From Gossypium raimondii (taxonomy: Eukaryota; Streptophyta; Magnoliopsida; Malvales; Malvaceae): a stretch of DNA of 64,000 nucleotides. The notes below the pieces were generated by a model. The model was not told the origin of the DNA and searched no databases. It saw only the letters and a program-made list of their open reading frames with translations. Positions 23,929 through 40,714 of this stretch are shown here, in pieces; the first letter of the stretch is position 1, and each line of letters starts with the position of its first letter. Made by a program: the position numbers and the translations under genes. The DNA lies in NCBI RefSeq assembly GCF_025698545.1, contig NC_068570.1, positions 59,601,924-59,665,923 on the forward strand, in the 5' to 3' direction.

Positions 23929-24899
23929 ACAAACAAACACAACTCATTTTCTAATTTTATAATATGTTAGTTTTCTTTTATGTTTATATGTTATGTAATT
24001 CATCATATAAGAAAATTAAAATTAAAATTAAAATATTATATATTATATGTATTAGACTATTACTAATTCGGATAATTCAGTCAAATGAACATTATCAATT
24101 TTTTGATATATTTTATACTTGTTTTAACACTAAAAGAAAAATAAAATATATAAATTTCGGTTCGGTTTGGTTAATGATTAAAGGATTAAAAATTCAATTA
24201 ATTTGATTTGGTTAACTGTTTAAACATTTCTAACCGTAATAATATCAACCAAATTAAAATTCAATCGAGGACTAAATAATAAAATAAGTAGAAAGGTAAT
24301 CTTAACGTAAAGATGAGTATATATCATCACTAATTCCATTTTTTATTTGTCTCTCACTTCTTTGTTTTGAAGATTCAAAATATTAGTGGGGGCAAAGGGC
24401 AAGCAAAGCTAAAATGAGGTCAGCCATTTTATAAAGCACAAAGCACCGAAATTGTTAATCATTGTGTTTCTCACTCAAAACTACACTAATTTGTGAAGGA
24501 AAAAGTTGGGTTTTTTTGGGGTTATGTAATTTTTTATCCATGATCTGGGTAATTATGTTTGTTTTTGCCCTTCGAAAATTAAAATTATATAATTTTAGGG
24601 TGTCACGTCGTCAAATTTTGATGAAATTCAAGTTTAAGGATCAAAATGAATTTAATTGTCAAATTTAAGTACTAAAATAGATTAAAAAAAATCCAAGCAC
24701 CAAAATGAACCTAATTATCTCGTTTAGGGGCCAACATTATTTTATAAGAAGGGCAATGTATTTTCCAAATTCAGACCCTAAATTTAATATGAACTAAAAC
24801 TTCAATTTTACCAAAAAAAAAATTTTGTCATTCAACCAATAACTACGAAAAAGTTGATATTTTTTGTATCCTCTATATATGTTTTATGTAGGGAAAATT

Positions 24900-25424
24900 A
24901 GGGGTGTTTAAACTTCGGTTAAAATCGAATTAGCTGACTAAATCAATTTAATTATGTTAATCGGTCGGTGGTAGAATTTAGTTCGGTCGAAGGTTGGTTA
25001 ATGGTTTTCTGGAATTTTAGTTATTAGTTAATTTGATTTAAAATCGGGTAATTAACTAAATTAACTGGATTAACCAAACTTAATAATTAATGTGTTAATT
25101 ATGTTTTAATTTCAAGACTTATGTAGTGTTTCAAGACATAAAATTTCAGTTAATTCGGTTAATTTTCAAGACAAAAACATATATTTCGGTTAATTTCAAT
25201 GTATTTTTATATGTTTTTTACTTGTTTTAATCAAAAGATAAAAACATATAAATTTCGGTTAATTTGGTTAACCGACCAAATTAACCGAAATATTTTGATT
25301 CGGTTAAAATTTTTTGAAAAAAATTTCGGTTTTATTAACGGTTAAAAAATTATATAGTTTAGTTAATTTGGTGAATACTAGTTCAGTTCGGTTAATAACC
25401 GAACTGACCGTTTGAACACTCCTA
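24900..25424. mobile_element. MITE-like element (family C), copy 2
   Basis: Starts AGGGGTGTTTAAACTTCGG and ends GAACTGACCGTTTGAACACTCCT; flanked by TTA on the left and TAA/AAT on the right, so a 3-bp target duplication is possible but uncertain. Same family as 23474-23928. The spaces 23929-24899 and 25425-25978 hold no gene I can see; the latter ends in the 5' leader of the ROP gene. Confidence 0.55.
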
Positions 25425-25837
25425 ATGCAAATTTAAAGGGGGGCAAGCAAAAAATTAAAATATGGTAAATTTGCCCTTTGGTCACGAAAAAATGGAAACA
25501 ATCATTTTAGTCCTTTCAAAAATAATTAAATTATATTTTGAAATCTTAAAAAATTATAATTCAATTCTCACCCGTAAAATATTTCTGGATTTACCCCTTT
25601 GTTTTATAATCCATGTTCGAGGTTCATAACTGTTTCTATCAGCAATATCTGTCTCTAAAAAGTTAGTTATTTTAGAACACTAATTAAGCAAACTCCTTTT
25701 TTAATTTTCTTTGCCATCCCTTCCACAACACTTAATCCACCAACTAACACCCCCCAACACCAAACCCACTTTAATCACCATTCTTTTTTCTAATAATGTT
25801 CTTCCACTTGAAGAAATCAAAAGCCATTCCTTTTTGA

Positions 25838-29599
<3,762 letters not shown>

Positions 29600-31226
29600 A
29601 CCTCAATTCTACATTACAATCAAATTATTATTTGCTATATACTTTTTGTTTTTTATTTTTATTTTTTTTACATAAAATTTCATATGTAACCATGAAGGAT
29701 CTCTAAAAGGGGATTAGATTGAAATTGCAATGGTATTTGTAATGTATAAAAAGAAAAAAAATATATTTTTGTAATAGTTTAAACTCATTCATTGTTATTA
29801 CCTTATTTCTTTCCATTTATTTTTTGTTCATAATAAAATTTAAATTCATTGTTGTGTTTGTTGATACCAAGTAAAGACCGTGGTCGTCTGATGGTTCTTT
29901 CGGTGGGCAAAAAGTTGTAGAAAGTGTTATGAGTGTTCTGGAGGAAGAAAGGTGACTAGAAAGGAGAGATAGGTAGAGAAAGAGAAATCCTTGTTTTTGG
30001 GCCTTGAGGTATCTTATATATGACACCATCAGTCTTTCTCGATGTGCTACATGTCACCACCTTATTTGTTTCGTATTCCTTGAAGCTTAGTCGATTTATT
30101 GGGTTGTCATATTAAAGTAACGGGTAAATGCGATGTACAAATGATAGATCCTCTACGCCTATTAGAGGGGTAATCCCTATAGTGTGTGTTCGCTTGATTG
30201 TTGGGTTTGTGAGGTGAGGAGCTTCTTATAGGGTGCCCACGGGAGCCATGAAGTAAGCTCGCGAGGTGGTTCACCAAGTCGCGAAGTAAACCCGTGAGAT
30301 GCAAGTATAACAATATTAATAATATTATTACAAGTATAATAATTTTAATAAATATTTTATTAAAATTTATTCTGTACCCAAGAATGTAGGGACTAATTCT
30401 AGAACTAAAAACATTATTTGATATTACAAACTAAAAAGTTAAAAAAATGAAACATTAATGATTTGGAATTTAACCCAAAAACATAATGGAAAACCCAAAA
30501 TTCTTTTTGGTACAAATAATTTTTAAAAACAAAAAATCCATTTTTTTTTGTTTTTAATTGATTTTTCGTTTTTTTATTCAAAATTGTTTTGACTATTTCT
30601 TATTATATGTCATGATTGGACATTTGATTCTCAATTTAATCAATTTGTACAATCCAATTCTGACAACTTTGATTCACAATAATCAAAATAATGTATGTTA
30701 TTGTTGTACATGGTAACCTTCGCCATTAGAATAACTTCCTTGAAGCAAAACACCACTGGTTTCGCTAGATTTCCTATTTTATGAACACTATTTTGTCAGA
30801 GCTTAGGGAATATGCAAGCTTCTAACAAGCAAGTTATTTTAATGGGACAATCATCACTTGTCACCTACATACCCTATAACTTGAGCCATATCACATGATC
30901 CACCTAACTAAGACCCTTGAAAGGACTAGTTGGCCAACCAGGAGTTGCCACGTTCCCCATGATATCAATCCATATACAAACCCCCTCATATTTGAGGAAC
31001 GGACAATGCACCTTCTTTAGCTCTCTCCTCTCTCTCTCTTGATCTCTTTTCCCTGTGCCCACCTAACACATTACCTTACTATCAACATTATACGACTCTA
31101 TGCTCCTAAAGGTGAATCAACCTCTAATCTTCACCACGATCTCCTCCACGCTTATTCTTTGTATCAAAAGCTATATATGTACCAATAATAATAATGTTGA
31201 CAAACAAAATCAACAAGGAGAAGTAG
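29600..31226. other. Intergenic between ROP gene and candidate small ORF
   Basis: 29600-29800 is the likely 3' untranslated region of the ROP gene. 29810-30320 holds sequence of unknown origin with a relatively GC-rich part (CTCGCGAGGTGGTTCACC, 30250-30280); 30300-30700 is AT-rich. 31016-31050 is a CT-dinucleotide-rich tract of the kind common in plant 5' leaders. No conserved gene recognised. Confidence 0.35.
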
Positions 31227-31406
31227 ATGGCTGTGGTGGTGGCAGTTCACCCTGGATTGGGGCAGAAAACGCTGTTCTTGGTGGGTTTTGAGGGAATTAA
31301 AAGGATACTCAGGGTTGCTTGGAGAAAAGGGTTCAAAGTGTTCTACTATGGGTCTCTTATCTTGGGTTGGTTGACAGTAAAGTTATACCTTATCTCGATG
31401 ATGTGA
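31227..31406 (+). CDS. Candidate small membrane peptide, 59 residues
   Basis: Open frame from ATG (31227, context AGATGGC, good for plants) to TGA at 31404. The peptide starts MAVVVAVHPGLGQKT, has a basic middle (IKRILRVAWRKGFK) and a hydrophobic C-terminal stretch (VFYYGSLILGWL, about 38-50), so it looks like a short tail-anchored or peripheral membrane peptide. A CT-rich leader-like tract lies 180 bp upstream and an AATAAA about 170 bp downstream (31580). An ATG at 31100 opens a different, overlapping frame, which counts against simple scanning to 31227. I do not recognise the family; it may be a real unannotated small gene or chance. Confidence 0.35.
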   Translation: MAVVVAVHPGLGQKTLFLVGFEGIKRILRVAWRKGFKVFYYGSLILGWLTVKLYLISMM

Positions 31407-32062
31407 CATTTTAATATAGTCAGGTAATTAATGGGTCTAAGGTTCCATGTGACGGCTTATATATGACAGAGATGACTTAGCTAAGATATGCCATGGCATT
31501 ACTTGATGCTCAAGGTTCATTTCACGTGAGGTTTCCATAATAATAATTATAATAATATGTGCTATATACTATTCTTGTCCAATAAAGAGACCAAACCTTA
31601 AGGGAATCGAAAAGTGGAAAAAAAAATAGCAATTATTAATTATAGAGGTATTTTGTGTTACGAAAATAAAATATTTTAATTTATTAATTAAAAACACACT
31701 ATTAAAGGCCAAAAAATTGAATCTATTTTATAAATTTATTATCTCAATACACAAAAACCATTCAATAAATCATAGATGGTTAAATCAAAACAATTTTTGC
31801 CCACACAAAAAAGTTATTTTCCAAAAAATCTCGTGAAAAGAGGTTAGTTTTTTGTTTTAATCATAGCCATTTTTGCCAAGCTTTTTTTACCCTATTTCTA
31901 TTTTTTTCTTCTTTTTTCACACCAAACAATCCCAAACCCAGAACCACCAAATTAAAAACTAAATGTTAACCATAACAATTAAGATACCCAATTAATATTG
32001 GGTTTTTTTTCCTTCTTTTTTCTGAGTTTTTTTTTCTTTTTTTGGATCCAATCAGAGAGGAA
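31407..32062. other. Intergenic; 5' region of the RABA1 gene
   Basis: AT-rich sequence with an AATAAA at 31580; 31900-32060 is T/C-rich and is the probable 5' leader and promoter of the RABA1 gene. Nothing else seen. Confidence 0.35.
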
Positions 32063-33596
32063 ATGGGAGCTTATAGAGCTGATGATGATTATGATTATTT
32101 GTTTAAGGTTGTGTTGATCGGTGATTCTGGTGTTGGAAAATCCAACCTATTGTCTAGATTTACGAAGAACGAGTTTAGCGCTGAGTCTAAATCCACCATT
32201 GGTGTTGAGTTCGCAACTCGTAGCATTCATGTTGATGATAAAGTTGTTAAAGCTCAAATTTGGGACACTGCTGGACAAGAAAGGTAATCTTTTTTTTTTT
32301 TGTGAATTTTTTATATGAGTTTTGGGATCTTTGTTTTTTTTTCTTCGAATTTTTTTGAATTTGCAAATCGGTTCAAATCTGCTAATAATCGGGACGTCAT
32401 TTTGATCTATTATCGCTCTTTTGTTACGTGATAGGCACTTTGAATGCATGTTAAATGGTGATACAGGGATCGGAATTTAATTATAAATTTTTGTAAGGTT
32501 CAAAACATAAATTTATTATTTATTAATTTATGATTTCTTATTTTGAGAGATTATTTTCTATTTTAGGGTTAAAGTATAATTTTATTACTTCATTTTAGAA
32601 GCCAAGGTTCCTACTTGCCACTTAAATTCGCTCTTGATCTCATATTGATTAAATGGAACATTTTCATTTATTGCTACTAATAAATTTTAAATCGGATGTT
32701 TAATATATAATGTCTTATAATTTGATAAATTAGCATTTTAATTTTGAATTATTCTGTAAATCAATAGTGAAATAAAAAAAATCTACAAAATAATATTATA
32801 ATATCATTATAGGCTCTGATCATATATATATAATTTAACACAATGCTTAGAACTACTCATAGTCCCTTCCCAACCCATAAATAGGAGGATAATGCACTTT
32901 AGCGCAATCGAATCAAACAGGAGGATTTTTTTTTAACGCAATCGAGCTAAGACTCAATAGACAATAATAATAATTGCATTGTTCTTTCTCCTTTATTTTA
33001 TCGAGTTTGATGTTTATGCAATTGTGAAAGCATGACGTCTATAAATAATTCTCATATTAATTTGGTATTACTATGTGCTAAGGAGGATGAAAGGATATTA
33101 TTTGATTCCGAAGTTATTTCTTCCCCCTAAATAATTCTCTGTGTTTATGCTATTTTGCCAAAGGTACCGTGCAATTACCAGTGCATATTATCGAGGTGCT
33201 GTCGGTGCTTTACTAGTCTACGATGTCACTCGTCGTGTTACGTTCGAGAATGTACAAAGGTGGCTTAAGGAACTCCGAGACCACACTGATCCAAACATTG
33301 TGATTATGCTAGTCGGGAACAAGGCCGACCTGCGTCACTTGCGAGCTGTTGCAGCCGAAGATGCTAAAGCTTTTGCCGAACGAGAGAACACTTTTTTCAT
33401 GGAAACATCTGCGCTCGAGTCCTTTAATGTTGAGAATGCCTTCACCGAAGTGTTGGCCCAGATCTATCGTGTCGTGAGCAGGAAAGCTCTTGACATCGGA
33501 GATGATCCGGCAGCTTTACCTAAAGGTCGGACGATCAATGTCGGATCTAAAGACGATGTATCGGCTGTGAAAGGAGCTGGATGTTGCTCGGCTTAA
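32063..33596 (+). CDS. RABA1: RABA1-type Rab GTPase (Rab11 family)
   Basis: Two exons, 32063-32283 and 33164-33596 (654 nt, 217 residues); the 880-bp intron splits the Arg codon of DTAGQER, a position I believe is typical of plant RABA genes. Controls trans-Golgi/recycling-endosome traffic to the plasma membrane and cell plate. Visible: [15 protein letters not shown] start, P-loop GDSGVGKS (20-27), switch [48 protein letters not shown], and a C-terminal CCSA double-cysteine prenylation signal. ATG at 32063 chosen because it gives the conserved [12 protein letters not shown] start. Closest subgroup looks like RABA1, not further resolved. Confidence 0.95.
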
Positions 33597-34493
33597 TTAT
33601 GGAGATGGAGTCTCATCTTCCAAAACTTTTCTTATCCCTTTGAAAGCACAAACAAGAGAACATCAACAATGTATTTAAATTGAAATTATTCTTTGGATTA
33701 TGCTTTAAACACAAATTCTATATGCTTTTTAGTTTGCAAAGCTAGTTCTTTCTCAAAAATTGAAATAAGAAGGAAATTTCTTCCAATTGTTAGCGAAAGA
33801 TTCTTACTCATCTCTTCTAAGTGAAGAAGTGGCATTGATTAGAGGAGAGAAATCAGCCAGTTTGGTCGATTCGATTAAAAAATTTAAAAATTTGACTTAA
33901 CTTTCTAGTCTTATACCTTAACGACTAATCATTATCGACCGACTTAATTTATTTTACCCCTAAAAAATCAAATTAATCATCATAATCCTCTTGTTTGATG
34001 ACAATCAGATCAACCATTTAAGTCGATCATAACCAACTTTTGCTCACTCCTAATATTGACATGTGGTTGTTTCAATGGCTTTCAGTTTTATCTATGCAGT
34101 TGATCATTTGATTGTTAGATGTGTAATTCTAAGGCATACATTTGGTAGATAGAATGATTTAATGGTCTAGCTAACAAAATTCTGGTACTAAAATACTTTA
34201 CTAATTCGATGAAAAATATTAATCATTTTATAAATATAATTTTAATAATGTTAACAATTAATCGTATATTTTATTGAATAGGAAGTAACAACTACGAGTT
34301 AAGAATAATAAAGAAGGAACTCTTAGTAGGGAAGAGTGATCACTTTGCTTAGTTTGTAACTAAGATTTCAATGAGAAATTCTTAGTGGGGGAGAGTGATT
34401 TAGTTAATGTGTATGAGTGAGATTGCAACTTGGTGAACGAGTTGAAATTAAATCACAACTTGTAATACATATTGATAATGGGTTACTTTTTGT
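33597..34493. other. RABA1 3' region and dispersed repeats
   Basis: 33597-33840 is the likely 3' untranslated region. 33850-34055 has a family-C-like vocabulary (CAGTTTGGTCGATTCGATTA ... TTTTGCTCACTCCTA). 34310-34440 holds two diverged copies of CTTAGT(A/G)GGG(A)AGAGTGAT. No gene seen. Confidence 0.35.
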
Positions 34494-37400
34494 AACATCT
34501 CATACCCAACCTGTAACTTCCCTAACCCTGCCTAAACGTTACAGCTGAATTCTGAAGGCTACATTAGCCACCGAAATGGCTTAAAAAAACTGTCAGAGTT
34601 TATAAAACAGTCTTTCAAAAACATTTATTTACCTTTGAAAAAAAGCTTAGCTTCATACCTCTTTTTCACTAAAACTTACGAGTTTCGAAAATTGATCGGT
34701 TTTAACATTTACTTTGTAATGTTGACTAATTTTTGAAAACTTAGTTGATTTCAATTTATTTACCATTCAATAACTAAATTACAATTATAACAATGGAAAA
34801 GTGATAATCGATTAGGTTTTTTTATTTTAAAACCAAATTTCATGCATCTTTAATTACTTTTCCAAATTTCAATAGCCTAATCAACTTTAAATGTCATGCA
34901 TGCCAAAATAATCCCAAAATTTAAGTCTCATGTCACAGTTCAAATAAAATAATACAGTTTCCAAATAACAGAAATTATAAATAATACGTCTAAAATCCTT
35001 TTATTGAAAAAAAAACCTATCCAAGACAAGCCCTCTGAATGTTGAGTCCGACCTAACCTTATAGGTTATCTGTAAAGAATGGACTTAAAAGGGGGGTGAG
35101 CTTAAGAAGCTCAGTGCAATTTTAAACACAAGAAAATCAATGCAAAATAATAAACAAAATATACATAATAATAGTTCTTAGAACATTTACCATCGATATA
35201 GCAATACAGAGAACATAACATACACAATATCAGTTTTTCAGTTCAACACATTAGTATAACATTTCAAAATTTTCAGTTTTATTGTACATGCTTATGAATG
35301 TCAATGCAATTTCAGTTTATTAGAAAAGATCCTACCCAACTCCTCTACACACCACAGTAAGAGTTTCTCAGAACTCATCCATCTCTACACACCATGTTTT
35401 GGATGAACCACCAGTAATTTGCAGATAAAATGTCAGTAAAAATTGTGGGTAAACTACCGTTATTTTCATATAAAAAGTTTGCAGATAAACTGCTAGTAAG
35501 TTGTGGATAAACTACCAATGTTTGCAAATTATTAAACTGTCAGTACTTCCTTCGTATATATCGTCTCACCCCATACTATTCAATATGACATGCTCATAAC
35601 AGAACAGTGCAGAAACAATAAATGTGGTTAAACATGTATTCGGTTCAACAGTAGTAGTAGGCACGCTTAACATGCAATCAATAAGATAGAAACGATAATA
35701 ATAGTAACAGTTTATCAAAAATACAATAACAGAAGGCATGAATCATTCACATATCATGCATATAATAGTAATAATTTAGTCAATCAGTTCACAGATTCCA
35801 TAATATTTACATTATCAGGGACTCAATTGAATGAATAAAACCCTAAAAATAATTCGGGGACTATTCAAGGACTAAATTGAACATATCACAAATTTCTAGG
35901 TAAAATTGTAAAATAGGGGTCACACAGTCGTGTGGTCAAGCTATATAAAAGGGTTGAGACCATGTGGAAGGGATACACAGAATTCATTTCAATGGAATAA
36001 CAAATTGGTTTATCAATTCAATTTCATCACATTTCCAAGTTTCCAATTTCAATTATAATGTTTCACCCTATGAAACCCTAGTAAAACGGACTTGGATACA
36101 AAAATGAACCAAGTTACTCGTCCAAACTAAATTTTTATCAAGTTACCCATTTGGGCTAAACCTATATCATATATTACCCGAGGATCCGCGTTTGATCTCG
36201 TTATATTACCCTAGGATTTACAACAAATGCTAGATCTCGTTATAATCTATAATAATCTATGTACAAGCACGTATATGACCCTATTGACATGACAATTGTA
36301 TCCTAACATTTTACTAAGTTCACATGGGCATCAATCACACATATTTCATTTTCATCCTTATAATCAGTCATTTTTACATGATTATACCATGTAATTATCC
36401 ATATTCGCATTTTCATACCCTATAAACTTTCACATTTACCTGTCATACCCTATATTCGGTTACATTTTCATTTTTGTACCATGTACATTGTATTTATCAC
36501 ACAATAATCATTTATTTTGTTTCGTTTCATTTCAATTCAATCCAATTCATATATATAATTTCACATTCAATATCACAATTTCATTCCAATTCATCATCAA
36601 CACACTATTAACTCATACCATATAACATATTCAATCCATTCTCATATTACACATCATGTTCCTAATAAATCATAATACTTTCCATTTTATTTAATTAGGT
36701 CCACTCTCTTGGCAATTAATATCAATAAAAGAAAAACAATGCATATGATCATTATTAATTCACCTCAATATTCAATAATGTGGTATGACATGAATATGGA
36801 GAGAATAAATTAATCTCAAATCATAAAAGCACAAACCAATATCTCGCGTCACTCGTCGATAACTCTCGCTTTTCCTTTCCTTCTCGATGACCCGGAGTCG
36901 ACATTTGCTACGATCGATAATTCAATAAATAAGAAAATACCATACTTCATTCAATCCACATCTAAGTACAAAGCCACACATATTTTTTTATTCTATTCAA
37001 TTTAGTCCCTAAACTCAGGACAAGCATATCTCTCAATTCCTATCTTCGGATTAAAATTCGATTTCACATATTCTCATTAGGGATCTTATATTTTATATTT
37101 CTATCATAACTTCATGATAGATTTTTACATTTACTCAATTTGGTCCCTAATGTAACAAATTTAACAAAAAATTAAATTAAATTTACGATCTAGTCCTTTT
37201 CATAATCTAAGCTCAAAATATATTAATTTCAAGCCTAATTCATCAATAAATCAACAATGGAAACTTTCTAAAAAGTTGACAGTTTATCAAATTGGTACAT
37301 GGGCTAGCTAAATCAAGCTCCCATGATCACAAATCCATAAAATTACAAGAAAATAGCTTATCTTACCTACCAAATTAATGGCAAAATGGTAGGAAGAATT

Positions 37401-37851
37401 TTTTAAGCTTTCTTTGGTTTCTTCCCATGGTGGACAATGGTGAAAGTGGAAAAGATGATGAATTTCCACTAGCTCCCCTTTTTATACTTTAATTAAACCT
37501 AAGTTAATTACTAAATCATGGTTTAATTAACATAAATTATTATTTTATCACACTTAGTGGAGTTTCCATCAACATCCACTATCACCTATTTAGAAATAGT
37601 TTAATTAGTATTTTGGACCTTTGCTTAATTTTTATTTAGTTCTTTTCTTAATTAAAACTCTATAGTGATTGGACTTTTACAATTTAGTCCTTAAGTTCTA
37701 ATTAACTACTTTTTTGATTAAATTACTTAACCAAAATTCAATATATTTTTATAATAATTCTATAAATATTTTTATTTAATATTTATAAACCCGAGTTACG
37801 AAAATAGGGTTCCTAAACTATATTTTTCGACACTATATAATTTCGGGTCGT
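34494..37851. mobile_element. Non-coding retroelement-like block starting TGTAACATCTC
   Basis: Begins TGTAACATCTCATACCCAAC and ends near TTTCGACACTATATAATTTC. Inside: GTGAGCTTAAGAAGCTCAGTG (about 35095), repeated phrases such as AACTACC(G/A) and (G)TAAACTGC with TTTGCAGATAAA (35410-35530), AT-rich tracts, and a GC-richer spot CTCGATGACCCGGAGTCGAC (36880). It resembles a family of long TGTAACACCC-starting repeats that I associate with cotton; the link is from memory. No ORF above background, no clear terminal repeat or target duplication. Limits approximate. Confidence 0.4.
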
Positions 37852-37986
37852 CCTACCCTTCAAGTAAGACTTTGCAGACATGAAAATTTACACATCGACC
37901 ATTTATCAAATAAAAGTTTTATATGAAATTTTTAACATGAAAATGAAATTTAAGTAATAACATAACATTGATTCAAAATTTTACAT

Positions 37987-39250
37987 CTAATTTGAGGATG
38001 CTAAAAGAAACTCCTTCCATTTAGCGTGGTTAGCCCTTATCTCTTTCCCCAAGTCACTATCATCATCCATTAGAGCCTTTACTGCCTTGTTAACATCGTC
38101 CTTTGTAAATAATCCATCTTCTTCACCTTTCTCAACCTCTACTCCAATTCTCAAGTCTCCAGCCATCAATCTTGCATTAATTATCTGGTCCCCAACATGG
38201 GGTACCAACACCAATTGGCAATCATTCACCATAGCCTCTGCCAAAGAGCCCGCAATGAGTCACGAAACACCCCACGGAAAGGTGCCTTAGGATCAGTTGT
38301 TGTGGCATCCAACCTCCATAAACGAACCCTCTTCCATTTACTCTTTCTATTGCGACCAGGAATGGTAGACCTGTTAGCTCGAGGCCTAAAACTAATTCTT
38401 GGAATTGGTCCTCTTTCAGAACGCATTCACTCCCGAAGGCACAAAATATCAATGTGTTGGCTTCAAAGTTGCTTAATAACTTTTCCCGTCGTTCTTCTAA
38501 CACCATTTTTTGTGGCTCTGGCACTACCGGACCAGCATAGAGCATTGGCTTTTCAAATTGGTTTCCAGTATATTCACAATAAGGCCCTTCAATCTCCTTG
38601 CATGTCTTGAAACCAATAGCATCACAATCACTAAATGACCTTAGATGGCGTTCCGCGAATGAAATACCACTTCCATAATCCATTGTTGTTACAGCAGCTA
38701 ATCCTTGAGCTTCAAACATGCGTACCTTTATACTTGAAGATGGAAAACCTTTTGGAGGCTTGAGGAGATCAAGCCCGGTTAAACCTCTTTCAAGAATTTT
38801 CCTTGCAGGGCTAAGAAGATAGCCAATAGTTCCAGAGCTAATGATGCAATAGAGCACGGACTTTATGCCTAGCTTGCGAGTAAAAGCTGGCATCCAACAA
38901 GTGAAATCAAAGAAGACAAAATGGGGTTTGAGTTCACGAAGGTAAGCTTCAATATCTGGTTCTGTGCGATCCATGGCACTCATAATGAGGGGATGGAAGG
39001 GGAAAGGAACATCATTTGTTGTTTCAGCACCAATAAGCAAACCTTCAACATGTGGAACGATGATTGGCATAAAGGTTATGAGATCCGGATAGAGATTGAA
39101 AGCCTCAACCTTGCCTAGTTTTTTGGCTGGCAAAAAGAAAGAAATTTTGTGACCTCTCTGTGCTAGTTTGTTGGCCATATGAATGAATGGAGTAATATGG
39201 CCAATGGCAACCCATGGATACATTGCAATGCGAAAAGTTTTCCCTACCAT
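37987..39250 (-). pseudogene. UGT79-like glycosyltransferase pseudogene
   Basis: Close copy of the intact UGT at 21219-22589, on the opposite strand. From ATG at 39250 the frame is open for about 340 codons and keeps the catalytic GHITPF His and FFDFTCW Asp. Three lesions: about 18 residues just before the sugar-binding box are missing in frame (after PFLVA, about 38360), a 5-bp deletion inside the PSPG box right after THCG (about 38248) shifts the frame to a premature stop at 38222, and the last ~20 residues are lost, the shifted-back frame ending KEFLLASSN at 37987. The remaining part (AEAMVNDCQLVLVPHVGDQ onward) is in another frame. Such a protein would lack a working donor site. A sequencing error could explain one indel but hardly all three. 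Confidence 0.88.
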
Positions 39251-39515
39251 AATTGATGAGTGTTGTGATTATATTCCACAAAAATACAAATTCTAGACAA
39301 ACTCGAGTGCTTTAAATGCAATCCTTGAAATTGCTTGTGTAATTCAATGGTTAGAAACTTATTGTGTTGTTCTTTATTATAACCATGCTTGGTTTCTTGC
39401 AAAATAAAAAACTAAGTACTCAACTTTGGTAAGAAGCTGAAATTTTAAAATTACATTTGTTAAAAAAACCAGTCTAACATACAATTATGCCTCAAGAATT
39501 GAACTTGCACTCATT

Positions 39516-39907
39516 TTGAGGCTAAGCTTTAGGGTATTCTAGATGGGTTACTTATCCTGCTTAGTAAAGGATTTAAACAGGCCACGATTCTGTTTGACAA
39601 TCCGGAGGTGGTCCAAGCCTTGACTGATAATGGGATGGAAGATTTAGGAATCACTGTGCTTAGGAGGGTTCAACAGGTTATAAGATCTGAAGGTCAGTGG
39701 TGGATTAGGTATATATCTGAGAAAGACAACATAATTACAAATCAGCTGGCTAAGCTAAGTTTAGCACGGAAGTCAAGCTTACAAGTTTTCGATGATGCTC
39801 CCAATGAAGTTTTAGGGGTTTTACAACAAGACAAAACGAGTCGTGCTTTTAATCATTATAATTTGATGTAAACTTTGGTTTTTGTTATTTATCACCAAAA
39901 AAAAATT
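39516..39907 (+). mobile_element. LINE 3' end: RNase H-like remnant and A-tail
   Basis: Reads KL*GILDGLLILLSKGFK, then ILFDNPEVVQALTDNGM, W.RYISEKDNI and NQLAKLSLARKS up to a TAA near 39869. This is the order seen in the RNase H-type domain at the C-terminus of plant non-LTR reverse transcriptases (A.LWGILDGL...R..N..AD.LAK). A stop replaces the usual Trp at 39530. About 20 bp after the stop come TTATCACC and a run of nine A at 39896-39904, as at LINE 3' ends. Truncated at the 5' side, so a dead insertion. Confidence 0.6.
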
Positions 39908-40714
39908 ACTAGATTTGTTTAAGAATGTTGTGATTAAGATTTAAAATTTCAAAATTTTAATATGTTATTGCAATATTTTAACTTGTGTAAAATATTTATA
40001 AAACAAATATCGAAATTAACATTAAAACAAAGTTAATTAGAATAAATATTAAAAGCTATTAATCGTGACTTTTTTTTTTATGAATACAATATAAAGGGCG
40101 AAGGAATAGAGGATGAAAGAGTTCGAACCAATGTTATATAGGTGTTTGACAAGAGCCGTAATCACTCTTCCACTCAAATGTCAACAAAAGGTATAAGTGA
40201 CTTCGTTGCAAGAGAATATTACCTTTCTTATACATAAATCATAATATTTTCTCTAAAATATTGGAATATTTAGGTAAAAAAATATTATTAATTATGAATA
40301 GTATTAATCAATTATTAGTTTTATTTTAGTAAATTAAAAATAATTTATACTACTATATATAAAAGGAAGGCCTTCTTTTACATTGGTCTTTACTTCTTCT
40401 TTTTAACGTTTTTAACAATAATGGATTAATTTTAATTATGGTGCCTCTACTTTTAGATTATATAGTATACCTGTCCTTGCTTTTCTTTCCTTTTACATTT
40501 TTAACAATAATGGTTTAATTTCAATTTTGGTCCCTATACTAATCTCAAATTTGAGATTTACTATTTATACTTTAATTGTTGACATAATTTGGTACCTCAA
40601 TATTTAAAATGTCATTAGTTAGTCCAAATTTTTTATTCTAATTAGAATACTGATGTAAACTTAAAGAATTATTAATATCGTTAAAATTTTTGTCAAAAAT
40701 GCCAAATGGGAGAT
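39908..40714. other. Intergenic, AT-rich
   Basis: Contains TTTAGTCC/TTGGTCC-type phrases (40430-40630) of old repeats. 40693-40714 (AAATGCCAAATGGGAGAT) is a polypurine-tract-like end just before the copia LTR. No gene seen. Confidence 0.35.

Noticed and set aside
34494-37851. Complete LTR retrotransposon with coding region
   Set aside because: No gag, protease, RT or integrase motif and no matching terminal repeats could be seen, so only a non-coding retroelement-like block is claimed.
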